A stretch of DNA of 64,000 nucleotides from DTU053 sp012520115 (GCA_050953725.1 JBMNNB010000001.1:1116001-1180000), one strand, 5' to 3'. Positions 1 through 8,351 are shown, counted from the first letter of the stretch. Notes: generated by a model not told the origin, from the letters alone. Program-made: numbers and translations.

Positions 1-352
1 TTCGGCGGCAGATTTCCTTCATATATATTTCCGGCGAAGCGGTGATTATAACATCGTCCTCTTTATGCAGCTCCTTATAAAAGGGCTTGATTTTGTGCAT
101 ATGGGCATCCCAGAAGACTTTAGCATCCTCATCGCAGGTGTCAATAATTTTAAGCACATAAGGCTCAATCATGGGGATATACTTTTCTAAGGCCATTTCG
201 ATGCTGATATTGCCTTTTTTATAGTTGTACATGGCTTTTAATACCTTGGGGTAATATTTGACTAAATGGGGCATTTTCTTGATATAGAACCAGAACAGAG
301 CAAGGGAGCTTTCGCCGTCATAGATTGTATTGTCAAAATCGTATACGTTCAT
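1..352 (-). CDS. HAD-family phosphatase (HAD-IB type), C-terminus cut by window edge
   Basis: N-terminal 117 residues of a haloacid-dehalogenase-type phosphatase; the rest lies outside the window. The protein opens with the nucleophile motif DFDNT (motif I, D-x-D-x-T) within ten residues of the start. Near residue 108 it has ITASPE, a motif II-like Ser/Thr segment after a hydrophobic strand. A helical cap-like stretch rich in Lys and Tyr lies between them, as in the phosphoserine-phosphatase-like HAD-IB group. The ATG at 352 is preceded by AGAGGTAGGCT, a plausible ribosome site. It sits 22 bases downstream of the metallophosphoesterase on the same strand, so the two may be cotranscribed. The substrate cannot be told from this fragment. 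Confidence 0.75.
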   Translation of the reverse strand, partial: MNVYDFDNTIYDGESSLALFWFYIKKMPHLVKYYPKVLKAMYNYKKGNISIEMALEKYIPMIEPYVLKIIDTCDEDAKVFWDAHMHKIKPFYKELHKEDDVIITASPEIYMKEICRR

Positions 353-374
353 AGCCTACCTCTAAACCCTTTTT

Positions 375-1514
375 TTATTTTGATTTCTTCCTGATTTTAT
401 TAAAGAGTACGCCTATCGCCGCTCCTGCCGCAGCTCCGAGACCGGCGCCGACTGCGGCAACGGTCAGCTTGCGCTTTTCTCTTATTGTGATTCTCTCTTT
501 GAAAGGAAGGGATGTGGGCTTGCCGACTATCTGCGGGAAGGTGTAGGTTTCGGTGCTGACTTTGGTCGGCTCGCTTTCGTCTATGGTTATGATGCGAACG
601 CCTCTGTCAACGCCGTCACCGTAGGCCTGAAAGCCCGCTCCCCTTGTCTGAATCAGCTTAATGCCGTCAACATCGCCCACAAAGTCGTTGATATGGTCGT
701 GGCCGAAGACTGCGCCTATGACATCGCCTGTTTTAACCCAGCTTGTAAACTGGCCGTTATTAACATCCGGCGGGCAGGGGCCTTCGCCGAGCATGCCCTT
801 GGTGTATTTAGGCTGGGCGATGACAAAGTGCCTGTCGCTCCATGCGCCGTGACCCTTTATGGCAAAGGGCGTGAGGGGGCTTACTTCCTTTAAGAGCCTG
901 TACTGCTCCGGCACGGTGATGTGCTGGAAGACAAGTGAATATACGGGGAAGCCCTTATTCGCTTTTCTTATTTCCTGATTTTTCTTTTCAAACCATTCAA
1001 TCTGCCTGTCGCCCACATAGGCGTAATGACTTTTGCCGTTCTCGTCCACATAGTGGTCACCGGAGTCTATCATCCAGAGATTAAAGGCCATTTTGTCCGA
1101 ATCTGATGCGAGTATGGGCAGGTTATAGTTGCCGTAGCCCTCCTCGCAGAAGCCTGCCGTCATAAGACAGTTCTCCGAGCGCTGATAGAGCTTGGTCTGC
1201 TCCTCTTTTGACACGCCTGACTCCTCGTCGTGATTGCCGAACACAACAGCAAAGGGACTTCCGTGTTTATCGAAAATATCCGTTACCAATTTAATTAATT
1301 TTTCAACACCTTCAGGTGTTTTGCCCTTCCAGTTGCTTACATTGTCGCCGAGCAGGACCGTAAGGTCCGGCTTAAAGCACTCCAGGGAGCCGTCAAGCAA
1401 AGCAAGTGTGTCATCGAGCTCCTTTTCGCCGGTGTCTCTCAGGTGCATATCTGCAACGCAGAGGATGTTGAATTTTCCGTATTTGTTAAATCTTAAAACT
1501 TTGTCAGCAGGCAT
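375..1514 (-). CDS. Calcineurin-like metallophosphoesterase with C-terminal membrane anchor
   Basis: A 379-residue metal-dependent phosphoesterase. The dimetal motifs appear in order: ADMHLRD (D-x-H) near residue 21, LLGDNVSNW (GD) near 55, VFGNHDEE (GNHD) near 92, a FQHIT histidine near 200, and FGHDHIND (GHxH) near 270. The C-terminus has a Gly/Ala-rich hydrophobic segment (about residues 353-372) followed by a Lys/Arg tail, which looks like a single C-terminal membrane anchor. There is no signal peptide, so the catalytic domain is probably cytoplasmic. It resembles the YkuE/purple-phosphatase-like branch; the substrate is unknown. A good promoter lies upstream at 1560-1588, and GGAGGTCATC precedes the ATG. 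Confidence 0.85.
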   Translation of the reverse strand: MPADKVLRFNKYGKFNILCVADMHLRDTGEKELDDTLALLDGSLECFKPDLTVLLGDNVSNWKGKTPEGVEKLIKLVTDIFDKHGSPFAVVFGNHDEESGVSKEEQTKLYQRSENCLMTAGFCEEGYGNYNLPILASDSDKMAFNLWMIDSGDHYVDENGKSHYAYVGDRQIEWFEKKNQEIRKANKGFPVYSLVFQHITVPEQYRLLKEVSPLTPFAIKGHGAWSDRHFVIAQPKYTKGMLGEGPCPPDVNNGQFTSWVKTGDVIGAVFGHDHINDFVGDVDGIKLIQTRGAGFQAYGDGVDRGVRIITIDESEPTKVSTETYTFPQIVGKPTSLPFKERITIREKRKLTVAAVGAGLGAAAGAAIGVLFNKIRKKSK

Positions 1515-1559
1515 GATGACCTCCTAAAAAAATCAGGAATCCCTGTTTTCATATTGGAA

Positions 1560-1588
1560 ATTATAACATCAATAAATTACCATATCAA
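1560..1588 (-). promoter_or_regulatory. SigA-type promoter for the metallophosphoesterase
   Basis: On the minus strand TTGATA (1588-1583) and TATAAT (1565-1560) are separated by exactly 17 bases. They lie about 45 bases upstream of the 1514 start, in the divergent gap with the DUF378 gene. Confidence 0.6.
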
Positions 1589-1652
1589 TACCGTATAAGT
1601 TTTAGAAAATAGACCATACTATTTGCGAAACCTTTAAAGGAGTTGAAAATAA

Positions 1653-1868
1653 ATGCTTGATAGGATATCACTTGTTCTTATAATAATCGGTGCCCTGAAC
1701 TGGGGAGCAATCGGTCTTTTCCAGTTTGACGTTGTGGCATGGTTGTTCGGCGGACAAGCTGCTGTTATAAGCAGAATTATATATACAGTGATAGCTCTTG
1801 CCGGTATATGGTGCATTTCTTTACTTTTCAGAGAAAGCGAAGTACTTGCATCGTCAACGGATGAATAA
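1653..1868 (+). CDS. DUF378 small membrane protein (YuzA-like)
   Basis: A 71-residue protein with two hydrophobic segments (about residues 4-25 and 35-58) separated by a short loop. It contains the LNWGAIGLF motif typical of DUF378 proteins. A clear AAAGGAG site precedes the ATG. DUF378 proteins are small two-helix membrane proteins of unknown function, common in Firmicutes. It is divergent from the metallophosphoesterase and convergent with ilvD, with a shared terminator at 1888-1911, so it is probably monocistronic. Confidence 0.85.
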   Translation: MLDRISLVLIIIGALNWGAIGLFQFDVVAWLFGGQAAVISRIIYTVIALAGIWCISLLFRESEVLASSTDE

Positions 1869-1887
1869 ATAAGCAAAAAATGTTTAA

Positions 1888-1911
1888 ACGGGGCGACTTT
1901 TGTCGCCCCGT
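1888..1911. terminator. Bidirectional terminator between DUF378 gene and ilvD
   Basis: Perfect 10-bp stem (ACGGGGCGAC / GTCGCCCCGT) with a TTTT loop between two convergent genes. An A-rich stretch (1871-1880) on the left gives the U-tract for the ilvD transcript. The plus-strand tract is weaker. Confidence 0.7.
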
Positions 1912-1917
1912 GATTAA

Positions 1918-3606
1918 TTATTCCAGAACCGCACCGCCCGAAACGGGGCCTACAAGCCTTGCGTAGCGTGCAAGCCAGCCGGTCTTGATTTTCATCTCCG
2001 GCGGTGTCCAGTTTTTCTTACGTTCCTCTAAGACTTCGTCGCTTACCAGAACCTCGATTGTGCGCCGGCTCAGGCTCAGCCTTATCATATCCCCTTCCTC
2101 AATAAAGGCGATGGGGCCGCCGAGGGCTGCTTCGGGAGCGACATGGCCTATTACGCCGCCTCTTGATGCGCCTGAGAATCTGCCGTCGGTGACGAGGGCG
2201 ACGCTCTTGTCAAGTCCCTGACCTGCAAGCAAGGCGGTAATTGTGAGCATTTCGGGCATGCCGGGGCCGCCCTTGGGGCCTTCGTATCTGATTACCATAA
2301 CGTCGCCGGGCTTAATTCTTCTCATTGCAAGTGCTGACATGGCGTGGCGCTCGGAATTGAATACCCTTGCCGGGCCCTCATGCTCAAACATCTCGGGAAC
2401 TACGCCTGCGGCCTTTATGACTGCGCCTAAGGGGGCTAAATTACCCTTGAGCACCATTAAGCCGCCCTCCTCGGAATAGGCGTTGTCAAGGGGACGTATT
2501 ACTTCTTTGTCAAGCACCTCGGCATTAGCGACATTCTCGCCGAGGGTATTGCCCGTGACGGTCAGCTGACTTCCGTCGATAAGCCCCGCATCTATTGCCT
2601 GCCTGATTACGGCAGATACTCCGCCCGCCATATCGAGGTCCTGCATCAGGTGCTTGCCGTTGGGCGAGAGCTTGCAGATATTAGGTGTTTTGCGGCTGAT
2701 TTCGTCAAAGTCGTCAAGGCAGACCTCAATGCCTATTGAATGTGCAATCGCCGGTAAGTGCAACGCTGTATTTGTGGAGCAGCCCAGCAGCATATCGAGG
2801 GTGATTGCATTTATAAAGGACTGCTTGTCCAGAAACTCCGAGGGTCTGAAGTCGTACTTAGCAAGCTCCACGGCGATTTGTCCCGATTTCTTAGCCATGT
2901 GATAGCGCTTTGCGTTGACGGCGGGAACTGTGCCGGTGCCGGGCAGTGAGAAGCCAAGCACCTCTGTCATGCAGGCCATGGAGTTTGCGGTGAACATACC
3001 CTGACAGGAGCCGCAGCCGGGGCAGACCTCGTCCTCATAGGCCTGGAACACCTCTAAGTCCATGGTGCCGGCAAGTACCTGACCTGCGGACTCGGCAACA
3101 TCCTGAACGTCTACTCTCTTGCCCTTGTAGTAGCCCGCAAGCATGGGGCCGCCTGTTACGATGATGAAGGGGATGTCAAGCCTTAAAGCGCCCATTATCA
3201 TGCCGGGGATAATCTTGTCGCAGGAGCAGACAAGCACAAGGGCGTCACAGGTGTGTGAGTTTGCCATGGTTTCAACACAGTCGGCGATTAGCTCACGGCT
3301 GGGCAGCGAATACCTCATACCGAGGCCGCCCATTACAATGCCGTCGCAGATGCCGATTGTGGAAAACTCTACGGGAGTGCCTCCGCCCATTAAAACGCCG
3401 TCTTTTACGGCCTGTCCTATTTTATCAAGGTTAGAATGACCCGGGAAAAAGTTTGTGTATGAATTGACTATGCCGATAAAGGGCTTGTAAATCTGCTCGT
3501 CCGTAAGTCCCGCACCCTTCATCAATGCACGGGAGCTGATTTTTGCTTCGCCGTTTTTTAATACCTCGCTGCGGAATTCGTCGGTCATTTCTCTGTTTTT
3601 AAACAT
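1918..3606 (-). CDS. ilvD: Dihydroxy-acid dehydratase
   Basis: A 562-residue enzyme that dehydrates 2,3-dihydroxy acids to 2-oxo acids in valine, isoleucine and pantothenate precursor synthesis. The Fe-S ligand regions are visible: CSCDKIIPGM near residue 127 and CPGCGSCQGMF near 197. The C-terminal LVTDGRFSGASRG segment is also typical of the IlvD/Edd family. Length fits the family. It follows the ketopantoate-reductase-like gene on the same strand (56-base gap). The two could share an operon because 2-oxoisovalerate made by IlvD feeds pantothenate synthesis. The start is uncertain: ATG 3606 or ATG 3588. For 3606, a G-run Shine-Dalgarno is placed in range only if an intervening hairpin (3613-3630) forms. 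Confidence 0.95.
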   Translation of the reverse strand: MFKNREMTDEFRSEVLKNGEAKISSRALMKGAGLTDEQIYKPFIGIVNSYTNFFPGHSNLDKIGQAVKDGVLMGGGTPVEFSTIGICDGIVMGGLGMRYSLPSRELIADCVETMANSHTCDALVLVCSCDKIIPGMIMGALRLDIPFIIVTGGPMLAGYYKGKRVDVQDVAESAGQVLAGTMDLEVFQAYEDEVCPGCGSCQGMFTANSMACMTEVLGFSLPGTGTVPAVNAKRYHMAKKSGQIAVELAKYDFRPSEFLDKQSFINAITLDMLLGCSTNTALHLPAIAHSIGIEVCLDDFDEISRKTPNICKLSPNGKHLMQDLDMAGGVSAVIRQAIDAGLIDGSQLTVTGNTLGENVANAEVLDKEVIRPLDNAYSEEGGLMVLKGNLAPLGAVIKAAGVVPEMFEHEGPARVFNSERHAMSALAMRRIKPGDVMVIRYEGPKGGPGMPEMLTITALLAGQGLDKSVALVTDGRFSGASRGGVIGHVAPEAALGGPIAFIEEGDMIRLSLSRRTIEVLVSDEVLEERKKNWTPPEMKIKTGWLARYARLVGPVSGGAVLE

Positions 3607-3612
3607 AATATA

Positions 3613-3640
3613 TCCGTCTTATAAGGCGGAATTCTCCCCC
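3613..3640 (-). promoter_or_regulatory. Hairpin between an ilvD G-rich ribosome site and its start codon
   Basis: On the minus strand a GGGGGGAG purine run is followed by AAT, then TCCGCCTT-AT-AAGACGGA (8-bp stem with one G-U pair), then TATATT and ATG 3606. Linear spacing is too long for initiation. With the stem folded the effective spacing is about 9 nucleotides. Confidence 0.35.
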
Positions 3641-3662
3641 CTTAATATGTATTCTGACTCTA

Positions 3663-4694
3663 TCAGACCTTAATAAGTCCCAGCTTTACAAAGTCCTGAA
3701 GGTTGTCCATTGTGATCTTGCGCTGACCTTTTTCTATCTCCTTAATCATCTCAACCATTTTTGAGTTGATGGGAGTGGGCACGCCGTACTCCTGACCCTT
3801 TCTGACTATATAGCCGTTGAAGTAGTCAATCTCGGTGGGTCTGCCCCTCTCAAGGGACTGGAGCGATGAGGACTTATCATCCTTATACTTCAGCTTGCCG
3901 ATTACACGGAAAAGCGTTTCGCATACGAGATTGAATAGTTTTGCGTTTGATATAAGAAGCAGATTGTAGTTGAGCACCTTATTAAAGGGCGGCACATAAA
4001 GGTTCATTGCCTTTGCTACCGTGATGCCCTCCCTTGCGATTGAGAGGAAGAGAACTCTCGCTGCCTTTTCGTCAAGCATCTTGCCGAGGGTCTGACCCGT
4101 TACGGCGCCAAGAGAGGTTATGCAGGAGTTAATGATGAGCTTTGAATACTGCTCGGACTGAATCATATCTGAAATATGTGTCGGCACCGTGCAGTCAATC
4201 ATTTTCCTTAAGTATTCGAGCTTGTCCGAGGACTCACCCGGCAGCATGCCGATAGCAAAGTGGCCGAGGCTCGTCATTGTAAACTCGGTGGGAGAATCCA
4301 TGTTTGCGCCGAAGCCTATCATGCAGCCGACAGCCCTGTGCCTGCCGACGATGTCTGCCAAGATATCAAGGCACATGCCGTTCTGCATGGATACCACAAT
4401 GGCGTCGTCCTTAATATAGTCAAGCATTGTCCTTGCAATATCGGGCATTGCGTAAGCCTTAGTTGCAATAATGCAGATGTCGTAATCCCTCTGGTCAACA
4501 GCCTCAATGCTCGGATAGGCGTTTATCTTGACCTTATGCTCGCCCTTTGAGCCCTTGAGATAAAGTCCTTCGTTCTTAATCTTCTCCGCTGCTTCCACAC
4601 TGCGGCAGACAATGTCCAGATCAAAGCCGTTTACCTTTGCGAGTGCTGCAACGGTTGCGCCTATTGCGCCGGCGCCGACTAAAATGGTCTTCAT
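3663..4694 (-). CDS. panE: 2-dehydropantoate 2-reductase family protein (PanE/ApbA)
   Basis: A 343-residue NADP-dependent reductase. It has an N-terminal Rossmann fold with GAGAIGATVAAL (residues 7-18) and a C-terminal helical domain with SKLIINSCITSLGAVTGQ, the conserved region holding the catalytic Lys. The family reduces 2-dehydropantoate to pantoate. It is slightly longer than classic PanE (about 300 residues), and family members without neighbouring panB/panC often have other 2-oxoacid substrates, so the exact reaction is inferred. AGGGAGGAAATAAA precedes the start. A near-consensus promoter lies at 4767-4795, and ilvD follows on the same strand. Confidence 0.8.
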   Translation of the reverse strand: MKTILVGAGAIGATVAALAKVNGFDLDIVCRSVEAAEKIKNEGLYLKGSKGEHKVKINAYPSIEAVDQRDYDICIIATKAYAMPDIARTMLDYIKDDAIVVSMQNGMCLDILADIVGRHRAVGCMIGFGANMDSPTEFTMTSLGHFAIGMLPGESSDKLEYLRKMIDCTVPTHISDMIQSEQYSKLIINSCITSLGAVTGQTLGKMLDEKAARVLFLSIAREGITVAKAMNLYVPPFNKVLNYNLLLISNAKLFNLVCETLFRVIGKLKYKDDKSSSLQSLERGRPTEIDYFNGYIVRKGQEYGVPTPINSKMVEMIKEIEKGQRKITMDNLQDFVKLGLIKV

Positions 4695-4766
4695 TTTATT
4701 TCCTCCCTATTGTTTTTTACCCTTTAATATTAGCAATAATGACCATATTCAACATACGCATAAAAA

Positions 4767-4795
4767 ATTATATATGAACTATAAACAAGTGTCAA
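4767..4795 (-). promoter_or_regulatory. Consensus SigA promoter for panE-ilvD
   Basis: Minus-strand TTGACA (4795-4790), 17-base spacer, TATAAT (4772-4767): a perfect match to both boxes. It lies about 75 bases upstream of the panE start. Confidence 0.75.
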
Positions 4796-4895
4796 TGTTT
4801 TACATTCACTTATCTGCACAAATGATAGGCTTCGACCGATTATGCGTAAAATCAACATTACTGACAAAAACAGCTCCAGATTTCATATTTTTTAA

Positions 4896-4924
4896 TTGAA
4901 AAGTATGAATAATTATGTTACAAT
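4896..4924 (+). promoter_or_regulatory. SigA promoter for the EF-G paralogue
   Basis: TTGAAA (4896-4901), 17-base spacer, TACAAT (4919-4924). It leaves a leader of roughly 50 bases before the TTG start at 4982. Confidence 0.6.
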
Positions 4925-4981
4925 TCAATTCGATACTTTTTTAAGTAATTGACGATGAACTTGATGGGAGGCTTCAGGATT

Positions 4982-7063
4982 TTGAAAGTTTACAACGCAA
5001 AAGACATTCGCAACATTGCCATAGCCGGTCACGGCAGTAGAGGTAAAACAACTCTTGCAGAAGCAATGCTTTATATAGCAGGTGCTACGGACAGGCTCGG
5101 TAAAGTTACCGAAGGCAACACCGTAATGGATTATGACGCAGAAGAAAAAAGACGCAAGACCTCTGTCGGCGCAGCAGTCGCTCCGCTGGAGTGGAAAAAC
5201 AGGAAGGTTAACCTAATAGACACTCCCGGTCTGTTTGACTTTGAAGGCGCAGTTCGTGAGGGTATGAGAGCCGCAGAAAGCGTACTCATCGTTCTTGCCG
5301 CAGGCGCAGGCTATGACGTAGGTGCTGAAAAGGCTTTTGATGCAGCGTCAGCAAGGAAAATTGCTAAGATGTTCGCAGTTACAAGGTGCGACGCCGAGCA
5401 CTCCGATTTCTCTAAGACCCTTGAGGAATTAAAGGCAGAGCTTGGCACCGCCGTTTGCCCGGTCATTGTTCCCTATTATGAGGGCGGCGCAGTCAAGGCT
5501 TATGTAAACCTTGCAACGGGCAAGGCTCATGAATATAAGAACGGCAAGGCAAGTGAGGTTGCCTTCCCGTCCGACGCAGCTATCAGCGAAATGCTCGATG
5601 TATTTAACGAGGCTGTTGCTACCGCCGACGACGAGCTTATGGAAAAGTTCTTTGAGGGCGAGAGCTTTACCCCCGAAGAGATTGCACGCGGACTTTCCGC
5701 AGGTATCGCTTCCGGCGCAATCTACCCGGTATTCGCATGCTCGGGCCTTACCACCGACGGCGTAGACATGCTGCTTGACGCTCTGGCAGACTTTGCACCG
5801 AGTGCCGCAGAATTTGCCGGCGAAATCGCTACCGACGCCGCAGGCAACGAAAAGGAAATAGCCTGCGACGAGAACGGTCCCCTTGCGGCAGTCTGCTTTA
5901 AGACCGTTGCCGACCCCTTTGTCGGCAAGATGTCATTCATCAAGGTTGTATCCGGCAAGCTGACCACTGAAGCTCCCGCATACAACGCAAGAACAGGCGA
6001 AAGTGAAAGAATCGGCAAGCTGCTCTCTGTTAAGGGCGGCAAGCAGGAGGATATTTCAGCTCTTCCCGCCGGCGACATCGGCGTTGTCACAAAGCTCTCC
6101 GGCGTTATGACCGGCGACACAATCTGCTCACCGAAGGATGTTCTGCATCTTAAGGGCGTTGACTTCCCGAGACCCTGCCTTTCAATGGCCATTAAGGTCG
6201 TTAAGAAGGGCGAGGAGGACAAGGTTGCCGCAGGCCTTAAGAAGCTCATGGAGGAGGATCCCTCAATCGAGTTCAAGACCAACGATGAGACAAGGCAGCA
6301 GATTCTCTCCGGTCTCGGCGAGCAGCATCTTGACGTAATAGTCACAAAGCTGCAGCAGAAGTTCGGCGTTGCGGTCGAGCTTGAGATACCGAGAGTTGCT
6401 TACAGAGAGACCATCCGCAAGAAGGTCGAGGTTCAGGGCAGACACAAGAAGCAGTCCGGCGGACACGGCCAGTTCGGCGACGTATATATCAGATTCGAGC
6501 CGTGGGATACCGAGGACCTTGTATTTGCCGAGGAAGTCGTCGGCGGCGCTGTTCCGAAGCAGTACTTCCCCGCTGTTGAAAAGGGTCTGAGGGAGTGCGT
6601 TGTTAAGGGCTTCATCGCAGGCTATCCGATGGTCGGCGTAAAGGCAACACTTTACTTCGGCTCTTATCACCCGGTTGACTCCTCTGAAATGGCATTCAAG
6701 ATTGCCGCTTCAATAGCCTTCAAGAACGCCATTCCGCAGGCTTCTCCCGCCATCCTTGAGCCTATCGGCACACTCAAGGCCTATATGCCCGATGAGAACT
6801 TAGGCGACATCATGGGCGACATCACAAAGCGTCGAGGCAGAGTGCTTGGCATGGGTCCTGCCGAAAAGCCGAAGATGCAGGAGCTTGTAGCTGAGGTTCC
6901 GATGGCCGAGATGGGCGACTTCTCCACAACACTGCGCTCCGTAACTCAGGGCAGAGGCACATTCTCGCTTGAGTTTGCAAGGTATGAGGAGGCCCCCGCT
7001 AATGTCGCCGAAAAGGTTATTGCAGAGGCCAAGAAGCTTCAGGAGGAAGAAGAGGAGAAATAA
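4982..7063 (+). CDS. Elongation factor G-like translational GTPase (EF-G paralogue)
   Basis: A paralogue of EF-G of about 693 residues, with the full GTPase, II, III, IV and V domain layout. The start is set at TTG 4982 because GGGAGG (4966-4971) lies 10 bases upstream and the protein then begins MKVYNAKDIRNIAIAGHG, as in the family; an upstream in-frame TTG at 4949 has no ribosome site. G1 is GHGSRGKTT and G3 is DTPG. G4 is unusual: the expected NKxD reads TRCD (in FAVTRCDAE), losing the Asn and Lys that select guanine. Domain IV/V segments with HPVDSSEMAFKIA are intact. Such EF-G-like proteins are common in Clostridia beside the true FusA; their job is unsettled. It stands alone with its own promoter and terminator. 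Confidence 0.85.
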   Translation: MKVYNAKDIRNIAIAGHGSRGKTTLAEAMLYIAGATDRLGKVTEGNTVMDYDAEEKRRKTSVGAAVAPLEWKNRKVNLIDTPGLFDFEGAVREGMRAAESVLIVLAAGAGYDVGAEKAFDAASARKIAKMFAVTRCDAEHSDFSKTLEELKAELGTAVCPVIVPYYEGGAVKAYVNLATGKAHEYKNGKASEVAFPSDAAISEMLDVFNEAVATADDELMEKFFEGESFTPEEIARGLSAGIASGAIYPVFACSGLTTDGVDMLLDALADFAPSAAEFAGEIATDAAGNEKEIACDENGPLAAVCFKTVADPFVGKMSFIKVVSGKLTTEAPAYNARTGESERIGKLLSVKGGKQEDISALPAGDIGVVTKLSGVMTGDTICSPKDVLHLKGVDFPRPCLSMAIKVVKKGEEDKVAAGLKKLMEEDPSIEFKTNDETRQQILSGLGEQHLDVIVTKLQQKFGVAVELEIPRVAYRETIRKKVEVQGRHKKQSGGHGQFGDVYIRFEPWDTEDLVFAEEVVGGAVPKQYFPAVEKGLRECVVKGFIAGYPMVGVKATLYFGSYHPVDSSEMAFKIAASIAFKNAIPQASPAILEPIGTLKAYMPDENLGDIMGDITKRRGRVLGMGPAEKPKMQELVAEVPMAEMGDFSTTLRSVTQGRGTFSLEFARYEEAPANVAEKVIAEAKKLQEEEEEK

Positions 7064-7088
7064 TTCCGCTTCTGATATTAAATATTAC

Positions 7089-7118
7089 AAGAGCCTTATC
7101 CCGGATAAGGCTCTTTTC
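7089..7118 (+). terminator. Terminator of the EF-G paralogue
   Basis: AAGAGCCTTATCC and GGATAAGGCTCTT form a long perfect stem directly followed by TTTCC. It sits 25 bases after the stop. Confidence 0.85.
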
Positions 7119-7292
7119 CTTTAGTTAGGCTAAATGCAAATAAAAGTCACAATATACATAAATGTTGTCACAATTATAAAAAATGTTCAAAGATTATTTA
7201 CACACCTTCATAATCACCACAAACGAAAGCGTTTATTATATAGACAAGGAACTCCAATTCCTTTTCATTTTATTTTCTCTTCCCAAAGTAGT

Positions 7293-7320
7293 GCCCCGGA
7301 AATATCCGGGGCATTATTTT
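7293..7320 (+). terminator. Orphan terminator-like hairpin
   Basis: GCCCCGGA-AATA-TCCGGGGC (8-bp perfect stem) followed by ATTATTTTT. It lies 170 bases after the EF-G paralogue's own terminator, and no convincing gene ends here. The 7120-7292 stretch holds only short ORFs that run into the hairpin and lack ribosome sites. It may end a small untranslated RNA or catch readthrough. Confidence 0.5.
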
Positions 7321-7375
7321 TCATTTAAAAGCAAAAATGACTTGCCGCTAATGCTTGTTTTCGCTTTGCGGTTGA

Positions 7376-7381
7376 TATAAT
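7376..7381 (+). promoter_or_regulatory. Extended -10 promoter element for trmO
   Basis: TGA-TATAAT (TGn-extended -10), about 33 bases upstream of the trmO ATG. There is no good -35 box; a TTGTTT lies 15 bases upstream. Confidence 0.4.
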
Positions 7382-7413
7382 ATATCTGGTAAAGGCAGTT
7401 TTTTGGAGGAAGT

Positions 7414-8094
7414 ATGGATTCTCTTAAAGTGATAGCCCGAATAAAGAGTGATTTTCCCGCTAAGTTCGGCATACCCCGCCAGAGCGGTATTGTGGAAGAG
7501 TGCGGGGGAACGATTATTTTCGAGCCGGAATACAGAAACCCCGATGCGCTCAGGGGGCTTGAGGGCTTTTCGCATATCTGGCTTTTGTGGGGCTTTTCCG
7601 AGGCTGAGGTTGACGGCTGGTCGCCGACGGTAAGACCGCCTAAGCTCGGCGGAAACAAGCGCATGGGCGTTTTTGCGACCCGCTCCCCTTTCCGTCCTAA
7701 TTCAATCGGGCTTTCCTGCGTTAAACTAAAGAAAATCGAGCTGCACACGCCTTCAGGGCCGCAGATTCATGTTCTGGGCGCCGATTTGCTGGATGGCACG
7801 CCCATTTATGATATTAAGCCCTATCTGCCCTTTACGGACTGCCGGCCGGAGGCGACAGGCGGCTTTGCTGAAAGTATTGACGCAGAGCCTTTACAGGTAG
7901 TAATTCCGTATAATCTGATTTTGTCTTTGCCTCAGGATACGGTGGTTGCTTTGAGAAAAGTATTGGAGCAGGACCCCCGCCCGTCATACCAGAACGACCC
8001 TGAAAGGGTCTACGGTATGGAGTTCAGGGAGTATGAAGTTAAGTTTTCGGTAATTGAAGGCACTTTAACGGTGCTCGATATTCAAAAGAGATAA
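7414..8094 (+). CDS. trmO: tRNA (t6A37-N6)-methyltransferase TrmO
   Basis: A 226-residue TsaA/YaeB-family protein that methylates N6-threonylcarbamoyladenosine at position 37 of certain tRNAs to m6t6A, using SAM. Family signatures are clear: KFGIPRQSG near residue 24, a FSHIWLLWGF strand near 54, TRSPFRPNSIGLS near 89 and LDGTPIYDIKPY near 129. GGAGGAAGT precedes the ATG. The substrate modification t6A is made by the pathway containing TsaD, encoded 15 kb away in this window. It is convergent with the two small minus-strand genes. Confidence 0.92.
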   Translation: MDSLKVIARIKSDFPAKFGIPRQSGIVEECGGTIIFEPEYRNPDALRGLEGFSHIWLLWGFSEAEVDGWSPTVRPPKLGGNKRMGVFATRSPFRPNSIGLSCVKLKKIELHTPSGPQIHVLGADLLDGTPIYDIKPYLPFTDCRPEATGGFAESIDAEPLQVVIPYNLILSLPQDTVVALRKVLEQDPRPSYQNDPERVYGMEFREYEVKFSVIEGTLTVLDIQKR

Positions 8095-8122
8095 AACCGC
8101 AGAGAACTCTCTGCGGTTTTGC
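8095..8122. terminator. Bidirectional terminator after trmO
   Basis: AACCGCAGAG-AACT-CTCTGCGGTT, 10-bp stem, followed by TTGCTTTT on the plus strand. The convergent small gene ends at 8125. Confidence 0.75.
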
Positions 8123-8124
8123 TT

Positions 8125-8349
8125 TTAAAAGGTCGAGCCTTGTGAAAAGCCTTGCCCGTCGGACAGCTTGTTTACATAGGCCTGCATTTCCTGCTTTGAG
8201 GAGACCTGCTTGGCTCCGCTTATGAAGGCCTGCTGCTCTGCAGGCGAAAGGCTTGCGAATCTTGCCATGGCATTCATGTCCTTAGCCAATGCCGCCGTAA
8301 GGCCTGCGGGCATGTCTGCCCTGCTATTGTTCTTCTTTGCATTACTCAT
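8125..8349 (-). CDS. Small conserved-looking protein of unknown function
   Basis: A 74-residue soluble protein that I cannot assign to a named family. It has a polar N-terminus (KKNNSRADMPAGL) and an amphipathic helical centre containing MARFASLSPAEQQAFISGAK. A second helix with QEMQAYVNKL follows, with a short Gly/Ser tail. It has no Cys, no signal and no membrane segment. GGAGGAAATTAATA precedes the ATG, overlapping the end of the upstream gene, so translation is probably coupled. Its genomic partner is the 64-residue Lys-rich gene only 2 bases upstream. Confidence 0.7.
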   Translation of the reverse strand: MSNAKKNNSRADMPAGLTAALAKDMNAMARFASLSPAEQQAFISGAKQVSSKQEMQAYVNKLSDGQGFSQGSTF

Positions 8350-8351
8350 TA

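Noticed and set aside
5722..6670. Long minus-strand ORFs (207 and 135 codons) inside the EF-G paralogue
   Set aside because: They are antisense to a strongly conserved coding frame, overlap each other, and have no ribosome sites or family features.
7134..7380. Two short plus-strand ORFs (64-65 codons) between the two terminators after the EF-G paralogue
   Set aside because: Both read through the 7293-7312 terminator stem and lack ribosome sites.
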